A stretch of DNA of 64,000 nucleotides from Cercis canadensis (taxonomy: Eukaryota; Streptophyta; Magnoliopsida; Fabales; Fabaceae), in assembly GCA_003255065.1 (NCBI GenBank), contig QAOA01007603.1:322560-386559 (forward strand), written 5' to 3'. A program made the translations under genes and the position numbers. This document shows, in pieces, positions 22,661 to 35,900 of this stretch. The notes beneath the pieces are model-generated. The model did no database searches, was not told the origin of the DNA, and saw nothing but the letters and a program-made list of their open reading frames with translations. The first letter of the stretch is position 1, and each line of letters starts with the position of its first letter.

Positions 22661-25100
22661 CTACTCTCGTAGTTGGGAATCATCCAGTGTAAAAATTCTA
22701 TGTCAAGAACTGGCACTTGGTAGACATAATTTGGAGCAATTAGTGTATTCTGCAAGCTTTTGAAAACATTTTCATTGAAAATAAAGAGTTGGAAAGGTGG
22801 GAGTTCCCTTCCCTCCTCTCTCTTACATGCACAGATTACATCAAACATGAGCTGTTAGCACTTCAAGCATCTTTGATGCTACAAGTCTTATAAAGTGAAT
22901 GTAATCAATTTTGTTTGCATGAGATTGTATTTGCAGCATGTATCCTTTTAAATAATTCTGAGTTTGTGATGTTCTTCATGCAGGTGACTACAAGCTTACT
23001 TAAGCTGATTGGACATGCGACGAGTAGTTAGATTCTGGAAGAGACTATTAATGGAGCAGATAGTAATTGTTACATCAAACACTTTTTCTTTTTTTCTTTG
23101 CTAAGGCTATTTAGTAGTATCCATTTTATTGCAAAGTTTTCATTAAGTGCTACTTAATTCAAATCTTGAGCGAGAAGAGTGAGCACTTGCATTTACTTGT
23201 TTCACATTATTTTGAAGGTAAATGGGATCTATAAAGCTTGAAGCCCAATCTATTAATGGATTAAGGCTCACAGCTCACAAGTAAAATTTGGGTTCTATTA
23301 AATGCCAAAAAAAAAAAAAGAAGTTAGCTAAAACCATGTGACCAAGAATGAGTTTCATGGTTGTTAGCAAATTAAAAAAAAAAAAGTTTTCATGGTCATT
23401 TGCTATCTTGGTTAGTGGTTAGTGGTTAGTGGTTAGTGATTATTGTTCTCATTTATTTTCATAAAGTGGTGGTACATCAATCACTACGTCTCTCTTTACA
23501 TTACATTCCTTGATCATAAGAACTAAGATATTACATAAGTTGGGGTACAATTCCCATCAAATACTTCCGTCTTCATTTTCAGCATTTTGCAATTTTTATA
23601 ACCAAAAAAAAAAAAACAACATATATTAAGTCGCTATGAACAGACATGCACCAGATTTTTAATTTTAGAAGCTCTTCAACTTTATATATGTGAGTGCATG
23701 AACCATATGTTAAATAATGTCAGACTTTAATATCTTTAATGGAAGAAACTAAGATTTTTATATATATTATTTTTGTTATCAAATTGCTTTAATTTAAATT
23801 TTTACTGTATAACATGTTAAGATGATTTATCACTGATTTGTTGATTAATTAGAAAAATATTTAATTTATATTTTAGTTTTATTAATTGATTAGTTTAGAA
23901 AAAAAATTGTTTTATATTATTTAATTTTATATTAAATATGTCTATTTTAATAATAAAGGGTAAACTAGTAAAAATACTTTACATTAAGACTTTGCCTTTC
24001 CTCTCCTCTCCTTTTGCTCATTTTAATCATCCAAATAAAGGAGAGGAAAATCCATTTCTTTTCCTTCTCTTCCTTTCCCTCCCTCCCCACTCCTCTCCTC
24101 TCATTTCCCTTCCAAAAAAACTCCCAAACAGACCCATAGTGTTATCATCCTACTTAATAGAAAAATGTGCTAAATTCTTTTTCTTTTTTAGTAAAGTTTT
24201 AATTTTTTAGTATGTTTTAATTTTTTTTTAATTTTTTTTATATCGTGTCATTTATACTTTTTAGAAGAAATTGTGCGTTTTATTGCATAATAGATAACTT
24301 AATTTTTTAAGAATTTTATAATGATACCAAAATCACTTGGTGAGTCCCATTAGAACCCACCAATTAGGTGGAGTGGTCGTCCTATATTGCCTCTAAGAGA
24401 GGGTGTAGCTTATAGAACCCTTTTTGTTTAGGTCTTGAAAAACTAAAGTGTGTGGTATTACTCTATAAATTCATGTTTTCACTGATTTTGAAGAAGATAG
24501 ATAATAGTTTTTTTTTTTTAAAAGAATTATTATCTAGATAGTAAAGTTTAACAAAATTCTATAAATTTTTTATACATATTAATTTTAATTTGATTCTTCT
24601 AATATTGTTTATGTGAATAATGAATTACATGTTTTACCTTTATGACTATTTTTACAACATAACAATATACGGTGATCATTAATCATATATTGCATGAAAG
24701 ATAATCATATAAAGTTGAAACGATACCTAAATAGCTATGAAAAGAAAAATATCAAAAGATAACCACCTAAATTAAAAAAGATATTTATTTATACTGGGTT
24801 GAATTTACATCTATTTAGAACCAAATTTACTCATTAATCATATACTAAGTAAAGAATAACTACGTACAATTTATATAAATACTCATATAATTTTGAAAAA
24901 ATGAAAAATGAAAAATAAACACATAGGTAAAAGAAAGTATATACTCACTTATTGTCTTCCATCATGAAGAGGCAAAATGAGTAATTTATTGTTCAATGTT
25001 AAGAACTAATTTGAAATTAATATGTACCAAAAATAATAAGTATCTTTTGCTTGACCCAAATAATAATTCTTTTTCTTTTATTTTTCTGGAAAAAAAAAAG
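22661..25100. other. Harbinger right part and host spacer
   Basis: 22661-24135 is the AT-rich right side of the Harbinger-type element, ending in a C/T-rich subterminal zone (23990-24115) that mirrors the G/A-rich left end. A TTAGTGG run of four copies lies at about 23409-23440. 24139-24412 would be the right half of the old MITE-like repeat. 24413-25100 is AT-rich host spacer leading to the TKI1 promoter. No gene found. Confidence 0.5.
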
Positions 25101-25744
25101 TAAAATCTGTTTCTTCTCGTTTCTTCAACTGTAGACGTCTGTCGGAAGATTCTCTAGGATTTTGATTACTTGTCTAACACCTGAAGCTCGTCGATTCGGT
25201 TATAGCGGTGTGCTCGATCGTCAAATCGATCTCAGGTATTCTAGATTTGAACTTTCCAGAATTATTCTTTATGAAAATGAAATTATGTGCTTGTTTGTTT
25301 GTACCAATTTTGGAAACCCTAGCCCTTTTTTCATTTTCGTCAACGGACACCGGCATTAACCCCACTCTCACTCGAACTTTTCTCATGTACTCTAAATTCC
25401 TTTCTCAGCATATGCATAGCTAGTTCAGTTCTTTCATTCCTTGGATTTCTTTTACTTTCAGGTTTGTTTGGCCCTTTTGTTTTGTTTTCTGCTTTCTTTT
25501 TTCTGGTATTGCTTTGTCTTTCTAGTCGTATCCCAACCGCGTCCGCAATTTCGGAAAGAAACTATCTTGGCAGTGTTCAATAACAACGATCACCCCCCAA
25601 GTGTATTTGGATTGCAGCCGAGGCAGAATTTTTATTATTGAGTCTTGACAACTTTATAACTTACTTTCTCTATGTTCTCAGGCAACTGCATCTGGACTTT
25701 CATTTGTTTAGCATTGGCTGGAGCATTACTTGAGACATTTGAAT

Positions 25745-25782
25745 ATGAACAGCATGAGCATATAATGCTCTTGTGTAATTGA
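25745..25782 (+). promoter_or_regulatory. Two overlapping mini upstream ORFs before TKI1
   Basis: If the leader exon starts at 25682 (after TTCTCAG), two tiny frames precede the start codon: six codons at 25745-25765, and five codons at 25765-25782 that share the A of TAATG. The second ends three bases before the TKI1 ATG. Such frames can lower or gate translation. Whether this leader exon is used is inference. Confidence 0.4.
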
Positions 25783-25785
25783 AGT

Positions 25786-28700
25786 ATGCAGGCTGAATCA
25801 CAGATCTCCTTTGATTCTAATGCTTACCTCCATCCACAGACTATTCCAATCCAAAATGGAGATCCAGATGTATCCTCATCCACCACAAATCCTTTCATGC
25901 CACAGCAACCAGGTCAGCTTTTCTACTTTAATTTTATTTGTATTTTTCTTATTATAGAGGTTTTGATATATGTGATTGTTGAGAAGTAAAAGATTCCATT
26001 GTTACATGTTGTATACAGCACCAAAGAAGCCAACAAGGCAGTGGGCTGCTTGGACGCGTCAAGAGGAGGAAAGCTTCTTCACTGCATTAAGGCAAGTTGG
26101 CAAGGTATGTTTATCTTAATTTATGTTGCCCTTATGTTTGTATTTCTTCTTTATTGTACCTATTCGCTAATTACATTATCCTTGAATATAGAATTTTGAG
26201 AAGATCACTTGCCGTGTCCAAAGTAAAAACAAGGATCAGGTACCTGTTACCCGCCTTACACTTTCACTCTTTTGCATTGGTGTTTCTTGGCTTTTGAGTA
26301 AGACATTTTGTGTTTTATATTCAATAATAACATTTCTTGTTTGGCCTTTATAACCCTCTTTCTTTTATGGATGCTGCCTTGCAGGTTAGGCATTATTACT
26401 ATCGGCTTGTAAGACGGATGAACAAGCTTCTCGGTCCAGAATTGTGTTTGGATGCTAAAAACTCTAAAGATACTAATGCTGCAATGCTTCGCTGGTAATA
26501 TTAATTTCCATCTGGATTTATTGTCTTCCATATGGATAGGCATACATATATAAGATGTAGAATAGCATTTTTTACTTCAATTTACTAAGTTTTGGTGCTT
26601 TTTTTTTTTTTTTTTTGTTTATTTTTTAAATTATGAATAGATCAAGGACACAAAATGGAAAATGACCAAATTCTCTGACTTGGGGGAACACATTGGGGTT
26701 TCTAATTTTCTCAGTTTATAGTAGCCTTGTAAATTCCAATTGGATGAAAGCATAGTTCAAGGAAAATTTTTGCTTTGGAAGTTTCTCATCGAATAACAGA
26801 CATGATCACTTCTCAATTCTCTGACCTGTGTTACAGGTGGTCTTTATTAGAAAAGTATAGCTGCAAAGCCTCAAAACTTCACTTGAAGCCCCGAAGATTT
26901 AAAATATTTGTAGAAGCCTTGGTTAGTCAAGATTCTTTATTTCCATCTGAGAATTTTTTTGTTTAAAAAGTAAAATTGATATCTTCTGGGGCTGACCTAT
27001 ATTTGTTGCTGTGAAGGAGCACCAACTGTTAAAAGACCGGAAGAAGAATGTTCGGAAGCGACCTTTGCAGGGGGAAAATTGTCCTCCTGCTACTCCTAGC
27101 ACTGTCTCAAATCAAAGTAGGGCATCGGGAAATGATTCTCGTACAGTTAAACTGGTTCTAGTTGACAGTCAAAATATCCAAAAGCTTGGACCTTCAAAAG
27201 CACCACTGAAGCGCAATGTAAGCATGGGTATTAACCGTAGTAACACTAGGGGAGATTCAACTACCATGAGACCTTCAAGGCAACGAAAGAAACCAGGTGA
27301 TTCTCTTTTCTTTTTCCCTTGTATTATTTAGTAGTTCTCAGCATTAGACTAGTTTGCATTTTCATGTTTATATCACCTAATATGCAAAGGACATTTTCAT
27401 ACATTCATTCTTTTATTATTTCTTTAATTGTAAGGAAACTTGTGTCATTCTTCTTGTCATGGATTGACAGCAGGTATGATCACAGCAGCTGCATATAAAA
27501 AATGGGAGAAGGCGGCAATTGCTGGGGTTTCTTTAGTTGCAGATGCTGCAGAGCATTTGGAGCGGGCTGCCATTGTCAAAGAGGTTGAACATGAACATGA
27601 CCAAGAGTTTCCAGGTAGTCCTTTCTGTGGTAGCTTTATCTGTTCCTTGCTCCCAAAAGGAATTACATTCCAGAGATCTGTGCTTCGCACTGATTCTTCC
27701 ATGTTTATTCCAGGAGAAAAATGTTCTGATCCTGTTGCCGATGTTCTGCCCTCTTTGCCTGCATTTCCACAAAATCACTTTGTTGATAACAATGTACAGA
27801 TTCAGAATACTATGAAACTTAAGCTCCAGCTATTCCCAATTGATGATCCTACAAGAAGAGCCTTGGAAATGGTGAGTATGAAAGAAAACCAGTGAGTGTC
27901 TAACGGTTGGAAATTTGGAATAATGGAATTTTAAAATTGCTTGTGAGATGCTAGTTTATTAACTGTTACTGACTTTTTACAGGATAAGCATAATCCATAC
28001 TTGGAGCTTACTCTTAGTACTAGGAAGAAGATATCATCGGTTTTGGACCATCTAAACCGTAAATGGGGTAATTCAAGCATAGCAAATGGAGAGTTAGTGC
28101 TTGTTCCTTATGGTCTTCAAAGGGAAAACTTGGTTAGTTGTCAGAGATGGACACAGGAATCTAATCTTAATGCGGCGGATGTATACAAAATCATTGGAAC
28201 TCCACCAGTATTCCGTTTAAGGTACCTGTTTTCCCTGTCGCTCTTGACTTCATTATTTGTATGAAGTGACTATACAATAGCATGTAAGACATACCCTCCA
28301 CTGTATTTAATATATCTTTTCAATATCACCTTTTAGATTAAAGACATGTGAAAATTATTTTTGAAATTGGATATTAAATTGTCATTTTTTAATATTTACA
28401 CATTTTTCTGAAGATATGGTTGGTTTTCCAATACCGAACATGGGGCGCTAAATATGCAAGTTCCTATAGCATCCGGCTGCATGCCTGTAGAGTCCAACAT
28501 TTACATGGGCAATATGAAGAGTCAGATTGTGGACTCAGCGCCTCTCTCTGAGGCATCAACTATTAATCATTCCATGGATATCCCTGAAGATCAAGTAACA
28601 TCTGTGACCAGAAACCATGGTTTTCCCAAATCTACAGCTGATGTGCCTAATGCGAGAAATGACAGTGTTTACCTGAATCCCAGCATTCAGGAGCCTTGCG

Positions 28701-30534
28701 ATCCTACACCCAATAAATCATTGCACGGAAAGGAGGCTGGGGATGGAACCATGACAAGACAAGTGGATGACATGGTAATTGTCCTTTTGTCACCCCTTGT
28801 TGTCAGTTTCATTAGCACACTATGGCCAAAGTTATGACTATAGATTTTTATCTTGTGTGCCACCAAGTGTCTTGATGTGCCACTTATTGTACTTCATGCT
28901 AGTTCATATACATTTGATTCAAAAATAAGACTTGCACATCCATAGACCAGTATTATGGTTATGTGACTAAAATTTTGACTTCATGATTTTAAAATATTTC
29001 CAAATTATGGTTTGTTTGTTAATAAAACATTTGTTATCGCTCATAATATTAGTGTTGTCATTTTTCCTTGGGATCTTGGACATGAATCATTTCCTCTAGA
29101 TTGCTTAGTTTCCTTTAACCGTTGCTTTTCTCTTCTAATTGGTATTCCTCAACCTGCTGATTCTTTACTCTTTTTGGTTAGTGATTCTTATATAACTGCC
29201 CTACTATTTTTTTTTTTTTTACCATCTTGTAATTTGTTGAGTGGTATGATTTTTTCATGGTAGTGTCCATCTCTATGTTTCTGTTCTTTCTGGCCTCAAC
29301 ATCCCTGTATGTATTCAGGATGAGTTGAGATTAAGTAATGGAACCGGACTATCAGCTGTTGAGTGGGCTGACAGCCTTACAAATATTAGCATGGGGGAGC
29401 TACTTTCAGGAGTGTCCCAGGATCTGGAAGATAACTGCATTAATCCGTCTATTGCTGAAAACTGTCATGGTCTTCAGCAAATTCCTTTTAGCAGTGATTC
29501 GTTTGATGCTGCTATTGCTGCCCACATATCTAGACATCAAGAAAAGATGGGACATCAACCAACTCTGGCATCCCACACATCTTCCATCTGGGATGCTGAA
29601 GAAACATGTGATGCTTTCTTATTTAAAAAGGATCCTGTTCCTCATGAAGATGGTTCTTGTTTATCTCCCATTACCTCTATAGAATCTCACAAACAGGTTC
29701 CTGGAAGAAGCTCTGAGTGCTCTGTAAAATTGGTTAAGGTAATATATTTCCTATTTTTGGTTATCTTCTGCTTAAGGTTGCTTGCAAAGTGAAATGATAT
29801 TTAATTTTCTTAATTTTAATAGCAGCGGTCACATGAAGAAGATAGGTTTGTGGATGATTTTGCTCAAACAGACCCTATGGATGGTTGTCAGTCTGATGCA
29901 GATATCCAGGATAATTCAGCAAAGGATTTCTGTGGGCTAGCAGATATGTATTGGGTATGTTTCTTTCTATAATCAAATTTTGTCTTGTTATGGTCCATAG
30001 CCCCTTTGTAGCTTCTTAGGTTCTCCTGCTGCAAGGCACTTCTGAGGAAGTTCATGTTGGCTAGGAATGGCAAGTGTCTTTTTAACCCTTTGGACCTGCT
30101 TTCACTGTGAACCATGAATCAACGTCATAAAACTTAAGAAAATTGAACAGTAATATTTTATCCCCATAACAATGGAACTGTTATTTTATGCTTTTGAAAC
30201 AGTTAATTGGTACTGTCTTATTCACACCTGTTATGGAAGCTTTCTTTGCATAATACATCTGACCTTCTTCCCCACCCCCTCATCTTTCTTTTCTATCACA
30301 TTGCAGCCTGATTCTTTGGGACCATTGGATTTGGATATACCATCCACTAAGTACCGTGCTGAAGACTTAATTTTAAGTGACAGTCTTAGTGGTTTGAATC
30401 GTCTGATAGCCAGCAGCCTGGATGCATTCCAGAATTGCTCCTTTTTTGGGTTGGATAAGAGGGAAGGATCATCCGCGATTGAGGCTCGAGAAACTGCCTC
30501 CTTTTCAGATTTTAAAATTGGAAGTGGTGTATGA
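25786..30534 (+). CDS. TKI1: TSL-kinase interacting protein 1 (MYB/SANT protein)
   Basis: Thirteen coding exons, all GT..AG, join to an open 804-residue frame: 25786-25912, 26019-26104, 26192-26239, 26385-26494, 26837-26921, 27017-27296, 27474-27614, 27714-27871, 27983-28221, 28414-28774, 29319-29738, 29823-29954, 30307-30534. A MYB/SANT domain (residues about 44-110) reads RQWAAWTRQEEESFFTALRQ then VGKNFEKITCRVQSKNKDQV then RHYYYRLVRRMNKLL. Further on, KLKLQLFPIDDPTRRAL, LTLSTRKKISSVLDHLNRKW, and an acidic Ser-rich C-terminal half with ALSAVEWADSLTNIS-like and SSIWDAEETCDAF segments, as in plant TKI1. In Arabidopsis TKI1 binds the nuclear kinase TOUSLED, linked to chromatin and development. 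A leader exon probably ends at 25234. No damage seen. Confidence 0.87.
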
Positions 30535-32979
30535 GAGTTGAGCAGATCGGATCTTGGTAATGTTATCCTGGTAAGGTATGACCTTTTTGGTTAAGTTTGT
30601 TGAAAGTAACCTTTTCCCTAAAGAACTGACTCGAGGGGTGCATGCTGAACAGTTGGTTTGAGCGACTAAACACTTTCCCTGTATATATTTCTCTGATCCG
30701 GGTTTCTTCCCCATTTGTACAAAAAAGAAAAGTTCATGGATGAATTTTTAGTCTCTCGTTTAGTTATAACAGCTTCTGTAGAAATATTCCCCCTCTTACT
30801 TTTATTGTTTGCTTATGTATATTGTAATTTAGAAAGGAAGTCGTGCAATCCCTATGGCAAGACTTGTTTCATTTTATTTTTTCAGTAGTGCACAGTAACT
30901 TGATTATCCAATTGGATCATATTCATTCCTTTCAAGCTATTTATTTAATTGCTAATGGACTTTCCATGTACAATTTGATTGCGATTCAATGTAAGTGCCT
31001 CACTGATTTTGACTTGTTTCAAATGTTTTTAGCCGAAAATTAAGTCCCTGTCGTGTGTCACATGATTTTGTTATATGATGTACGGAGGGTTGATTCCTTC
31101 TCTTGCAAACAATTCAAATTCTTCGTTACTATACCATACTTAATGGCTTTGTGTGCCACATGTTGTCCATTAACATGTAAGCCTTCACAGGTGCCAAATA
31201 AGTGACTCATATCCTATTACGGGGGAGAGGGAAGAAAAGGGAAACAAAATCAGATTGGGATAGGCTGGACTTGAAAGAGCCATCTGCACCATCATTAGGT
31301 TAAATTAATAGGTTTGTAATGAAAATCAAAATAACCAAGCATTTTAAAGGAGAATATTATTATTATGATGTAGATTATGGAATTAATGGACATATTATGT
31401 TGTCTTACACTACAAGGTTATTGATATGGTCTGCTGTAGGGCTGGCTTGATCAAAATTAGCTTAGCTCATAGCTCGGCTCAAGCTTGAAATGAGATGATT
31501 ATTTGAGCTCAAGCTCGAATTGAGAGAGATTGCGAGCTGGTTTGACTCGACTTGATGGCTTGTATCCAATGAACTAATGAGCCCTTTCTATCCAAACCAA
31601 AATGAGTCAATTTTCCAAGAATCAAAGACACAACAAAACCTAATCGAATAACGAAATCACAATGCCACAACCAGACATAAATTCATTCAACATAAATGGA
31701 AATTAAACACAGATTCATTCAAACATAAACAAAAATGAAGCAAACACAAGTGGGTTAACCAATTGAGGTGTGAGTAGGGGATGGTAGAGATTAAGATTGT
31801 GAGAGAGATTCATCCACTTAAGATTAAGAGAAGGAGAAGGTCTCACAGAGAAGGAGAACAAAGCACCGAAGAGGGTGGGAAATGAAGAAGACTAAGAAGA
31901 TGAAGACGCATTGGAGGAGCTTTCCATCGGCAAGATCCTTTGGCTTGGAAGCTCCCATTTCCACTTTCCTCCTCGATGGGTCTACATCCAAGGGCGGGAA
32001 GCTTCAAGAGAGTAATTTTGGCAGAAACATGTGGACTTATGGGTTAGATTTGAAAGGTAGGTAAAATCGAAATCTTGAAAATCGTAAGAGTTTGTGAAAG
32101 AGAATTACAAGTTCTACTTCTACAAGCTAAAAGAAAAGAAATTTGGTGCGTTTACCTTATGAAATTTAACAAAATAGTTCTATAACATTTTCTCGACCTA
32201 CATGATTATATATTTTTTTTATTATTTTGTTTTTATATGTGATTATTAATATCATATTTATATATAAATAAAATAACTATGTAACACTAATGTATATTTT
32301 GAATATTTTTTAAGGATGTAAAAAAAATTAAATTAGAATTTTTCTATATTTGAAACTAAATGATAACTAAAATATATTTAAATGTTTTATATTTGAACAT
32401 AATAATTATATATTAAATAAAATAAGTATATATTTCATGTATGATATATATATATATATATATCACTAAAGAGTATTTTGAATATTTCATCGTATCTGAT
32501 AAATACTTGCTTGAAAGTTCATTTTTTAATATTTAGCACTGAAGTGTCTTTTTTTTAAGTTTGCAAACTTGAGGGAATAAACTCAGAGAAAAAAAAAAAA
32601 AGGGTTTAAAAATGGGTTATTTTGAAGCTGCCCATTAGAAAAGGAGGGAATATCCGCGAGTGGTACGTGCTACTGCCCACTGCTATGAGCAATTTGGTGG
32701 TTACCACTTTCCAGTTGGTGAACATATAATTGCGGAAATCTGCAACTACAAGTCGTACTACTCGTATGGTATAGCTTGTCTTGATAATTATCCACCATCG
32801 CATTACTTTTACATGCAAATCAATGAAGGAATGAGCTTTGAGTGAGTGCTCCATTTCCATTCACAGGTGATGATTTTGACTGTTGATTGTTGATTGATGA
32901 TTGTTCAGAGTAGATAGTCCCTCGCAATAGCACATTCGCACTCCTAGTGCCAGAGAATAGAAGAGAAGAAGAATATATA
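30535..32979. other. TKI1 3'UTR and TKI1-MED33 spacer
   Basis: 30535-31050 is the probable TKI1 3'UTR. 31440-31560 is rich in AGCTCGGCTC/CAAGCTCGAA words, like subterminal parts of some plant hAT-type MITEs, but only one side is evident. 32440-32465 is an (AT)n run. 32640-32845 carries an unexplained plus-strand frame (about 62 codons, including HCYEQFGGYHFPVGEHIIAE) just before the MED33 promoter; not recognised and open on both strands. No RNA gene seen. Confidence 0.45.
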
Positions 32980-35900
32980 ATGGCGTCGGCGTCGGAATGC
33001 GACTGGAGTGAAATCAAGAAAGGGGTTTTAGAAAGGGTGAAGTGGTGCCAACAACGAAATGAACCTCCTCTCGTATTGGTACTGGAATTGGTTAAATACC
33101 TAAACTCTTGGAATCTTAGTCTGCCAAGCCCTGACTTAGCTGAGCTCTTGGTCTCTCATCTCTGCTTCAATAACAATCACCCCTCTATGTGGAAGTTCAT
33201 CCACCAAGCCCTTTCCTCCCGTCTCCTCTTCCCACTCCAACTCCTCTCACTCCTTTCTTCCAGGTCCTTCTCTTCTCTTCTCTCTAATTTCTTTCTTATA
33301 TTTATACATTTTTCAAATTAATTTATTTTCCTATATATTTATGCTTTATACAACCTCGCTTCTCTTGTCTAGTTAATATCTCATAATTTCCTGCATTACA
33401 CTTTTGCTATATTTTTAAAGAACCTCGCTTTTGTTTATGGTTATTGACAATAGTGGAGAAATATGTCCTTCCAGCATTCACCACTCACACTCATACCATA
33501 CTCTTGGAAAGATGCATGCTACAGTTCCACACTTCATTTTAAAAATTCAAATGGAAATAAGTAAAGGGAATTGACATCAACATATGTCCAGTGAATTCCA
33601 TACTAAATTATCAATGTCTGCTGCTTTTGTGAGGTGCTTTCCTTCCTTAATCTCACATCTTATTGCAGGATAATTCCTCATCGACGTTCTCAACCAGAGG
33701 CATATAGACTCTTTCTTGAACTTCTCAGCCAATATGCATTTTCATTTGATCCAAGTGGGGTAGTTTCTTGCAAACTAAAGTAAGTTTCGTGCCTCTATTC
33801 TAGCTTAAGTGTAGTTATTGTTTTTGCATCAGGAGATAACAGTACTTAATTATGATCTTTCTTGGCATCTATTAGTTTCTTCAACTTAGAATGCTCTGCG
33901 AATATTAGGGAGATAACTAGGCTTATTAACTGTGATATACGGCAAGTGGAAACTCCCTTTTGATGTGGGTTTCCACAGACCCTTCAAATATATGTGTGGT
34001 AGATTCTAGCCAACTTTACTTATTTTATTTATTGGCCTTGAGATTCAATGTTTTGTGAATATGAGGGTTATACAAACTTAGTACGTATCAAACTGTGCAG
34101 GTGTATTGCTTTCATTTTATACTTTGCTGTTTAAAATATGGCACATTGATATAGGGTATGCTAAAGGAACAAACAGGAACCTACTCGTGGGTGAAAATTG
34201 ACATGGGGTTCTGAAGGAAACTTAGTAAGTTGACGTCCTTAGAAGAGCATGAGGAATTGAAAAGTACCAACTAAACGTATTTCTTTGTTGGACAAGTGTT
34301 AAGGCAGATTTTAGTGGTGATCTCTTGCTGATATGAAAAAAATATTTGGACAAGAATGATAGTTAGTGGATGTTCCTTCATTAATAGGTTGTTCAAGGTT
34401 CGTGGCATTTTTGCTTAAAAGCAGAAGACCTCGCTACCAATTATTTTCTTTTAAAGTAATTCTGTTTACTTGTGCATGATCGTCATTTTTGTTTATTTTT
34501 AATTAGTGTGCATGATACCGTCCGAACTTACAATTGATCATTGGTTTAAAATTTTAAAACAATTTTGTGTTTTGCAGGATAATAAAATCTGTTGATGTTG
34601 CCCTTCAACTTTCTCAAACATATAAAATTCATGTTCTGGAGCTGGGACATGTATTTGTGCTTTTCTTTTACAGCATTATCATTGACTTGATCGATAGCAC
34701 ATTAGAAGACTGGGGATTACGAATGACCTTTTCTGAAAAACCACGTTTAATCCCCTCTGATGATCACTATATGGACATTAATCCTAAGTCTGAAAGAAGC
34801 GAATATCATGAACAAATAAGGAAAAGAAATTCCATCATGGCCTTAGAGGTATTGGAAAGACTAACAGAAAGCACAAAGGCAATGGTTCTTCTGAAGTCTG
34901 CTCTCTTGAACATGTATTTGCTCCCACTCTTTATATTTTGCCTTTAAGTTTCTGTCTTCATAGCTCAATTTAACGTTGTATAAACTTTATTGGGCCTCTT
35001 TTAAGTAAAGTTTGATGCAGTTAAGCCATGTAGTAAAAGTACATACATTGCTTGTTTGCTTCAACACATACACAAAAGGGTAAAAGGGAGCTCATTGCTT
35101 TAGAGTTTCTAAAACATTATGTTTTTTAGATTTGGATATTTACTATATTCCATTGAGTCTTATTTTATATGGAAGAATAATTGGCAAATCAATACTTAAT
35201 AATATTTACTCAGTAATGAAGTCTAAATATGTTGGGTTATTGTTAGACTGGCTGGTCAAACATAGGGTTATGTCTAGAGATTTCTTGAACTTGATTACCG
35301 AGAGAAGAAGGAAAGAAGGAAGGATGGAGAGAGGTCATGGCATGAGCTAATGTAGTATCGAAAGGCTAAATAAATGCTTGAGATTTGGGAAATTCATTAA
35401 ATTGCTGGGCAATGCTGAATAGACTTGGTATAACACATAACTTGTTTCTACTTTGAGATGTTTTAGTCAGTGTATTTGTTAATGCATATAACAGAGTTCC
35501 TAGTGCTTATGCCTCTTCTAGTCTAATAGTGGATAACCTAGTCTAGTTCAAGTATTTAAAATTAGTATTTTTATACTATATTTGTTGTGATGCACAAATT
35601 TACTTGTCTACTAGCATTTGATTATTGTGTTGGGAAACTGACTTATCTGTTTTCCTTTTTTCTTTTTCACTTCTTTTATGATGTTTGCGTATACTAGGCC
35701 AGAGAAATTCAGTTGCCTCCTGCAGAGGCTTCAATTTCTTGAATCCCTTGAATTAGCATCTTCAGAATTAAAATTAGCAAAGAAGGTCCTAACAAAAGTG
35801 TCTTCCAACATACATAGAGTTTCTCATTTTGATTATTGCCAACACAAGCATCAGCTGGTTGGGACACTTGTTGGTGTTGGAACATGTAAGACATTGTTGA

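Larger units (their letters stand above)
12825..24135. mobile_element. PIF/Harbinger-type element, 11.3 kb, internally deleted
   Basis: The left end GGGTGTGTTTGGGAGTTTTT and the right end (reverse complement GGGTCTGTTTGGGAGTTTTT) form a 22-bp TIR with one mismatch, flanked on both sides by ATA (12822-12824 and 24136-24138), a 3-bp target duplication as the superfamily makes. GGAGAGGA words repeat just inside both ends. An internal frame at 21852 encodes the DUF8040 N-terminus of HARBI1-like nucleases. The DDE nuclease domain and the Myb-like second protein were not found, so it is presumably non-autonomous. 5.8 kb of its length is a nested hAT element. Confidence 0.8.
12798..24412. repeat. 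Old MITE-like repeat split by the Harbinger element
   Basis: TAAGCTACACCTCTTAGAGG at 12798-12817 recurs inverted at 24390-24412 with a 3-base insertion, and the similarity extends a few bases each side. The two copies lie 27 and about 275 bases from the ends of the 11.3 kb Harbinger-type element. The simplest reading is that the latter inserted into a small element with these inverted ends. The outer borders and its own target duplication are not clear. Confidence 0.45.

Noticed and set aside
23938-24210. 90-codon plus-strand frame at the Harbinger right end
   Set aside because: Created by the C/T-rich subterminal repeat; low complexity.
31440-32120. hAT-type MITE between TKI1 and MED33
   Set aside because: AGCTCGGCTC words occur on one side only and no inverted partner or target duplication was found.
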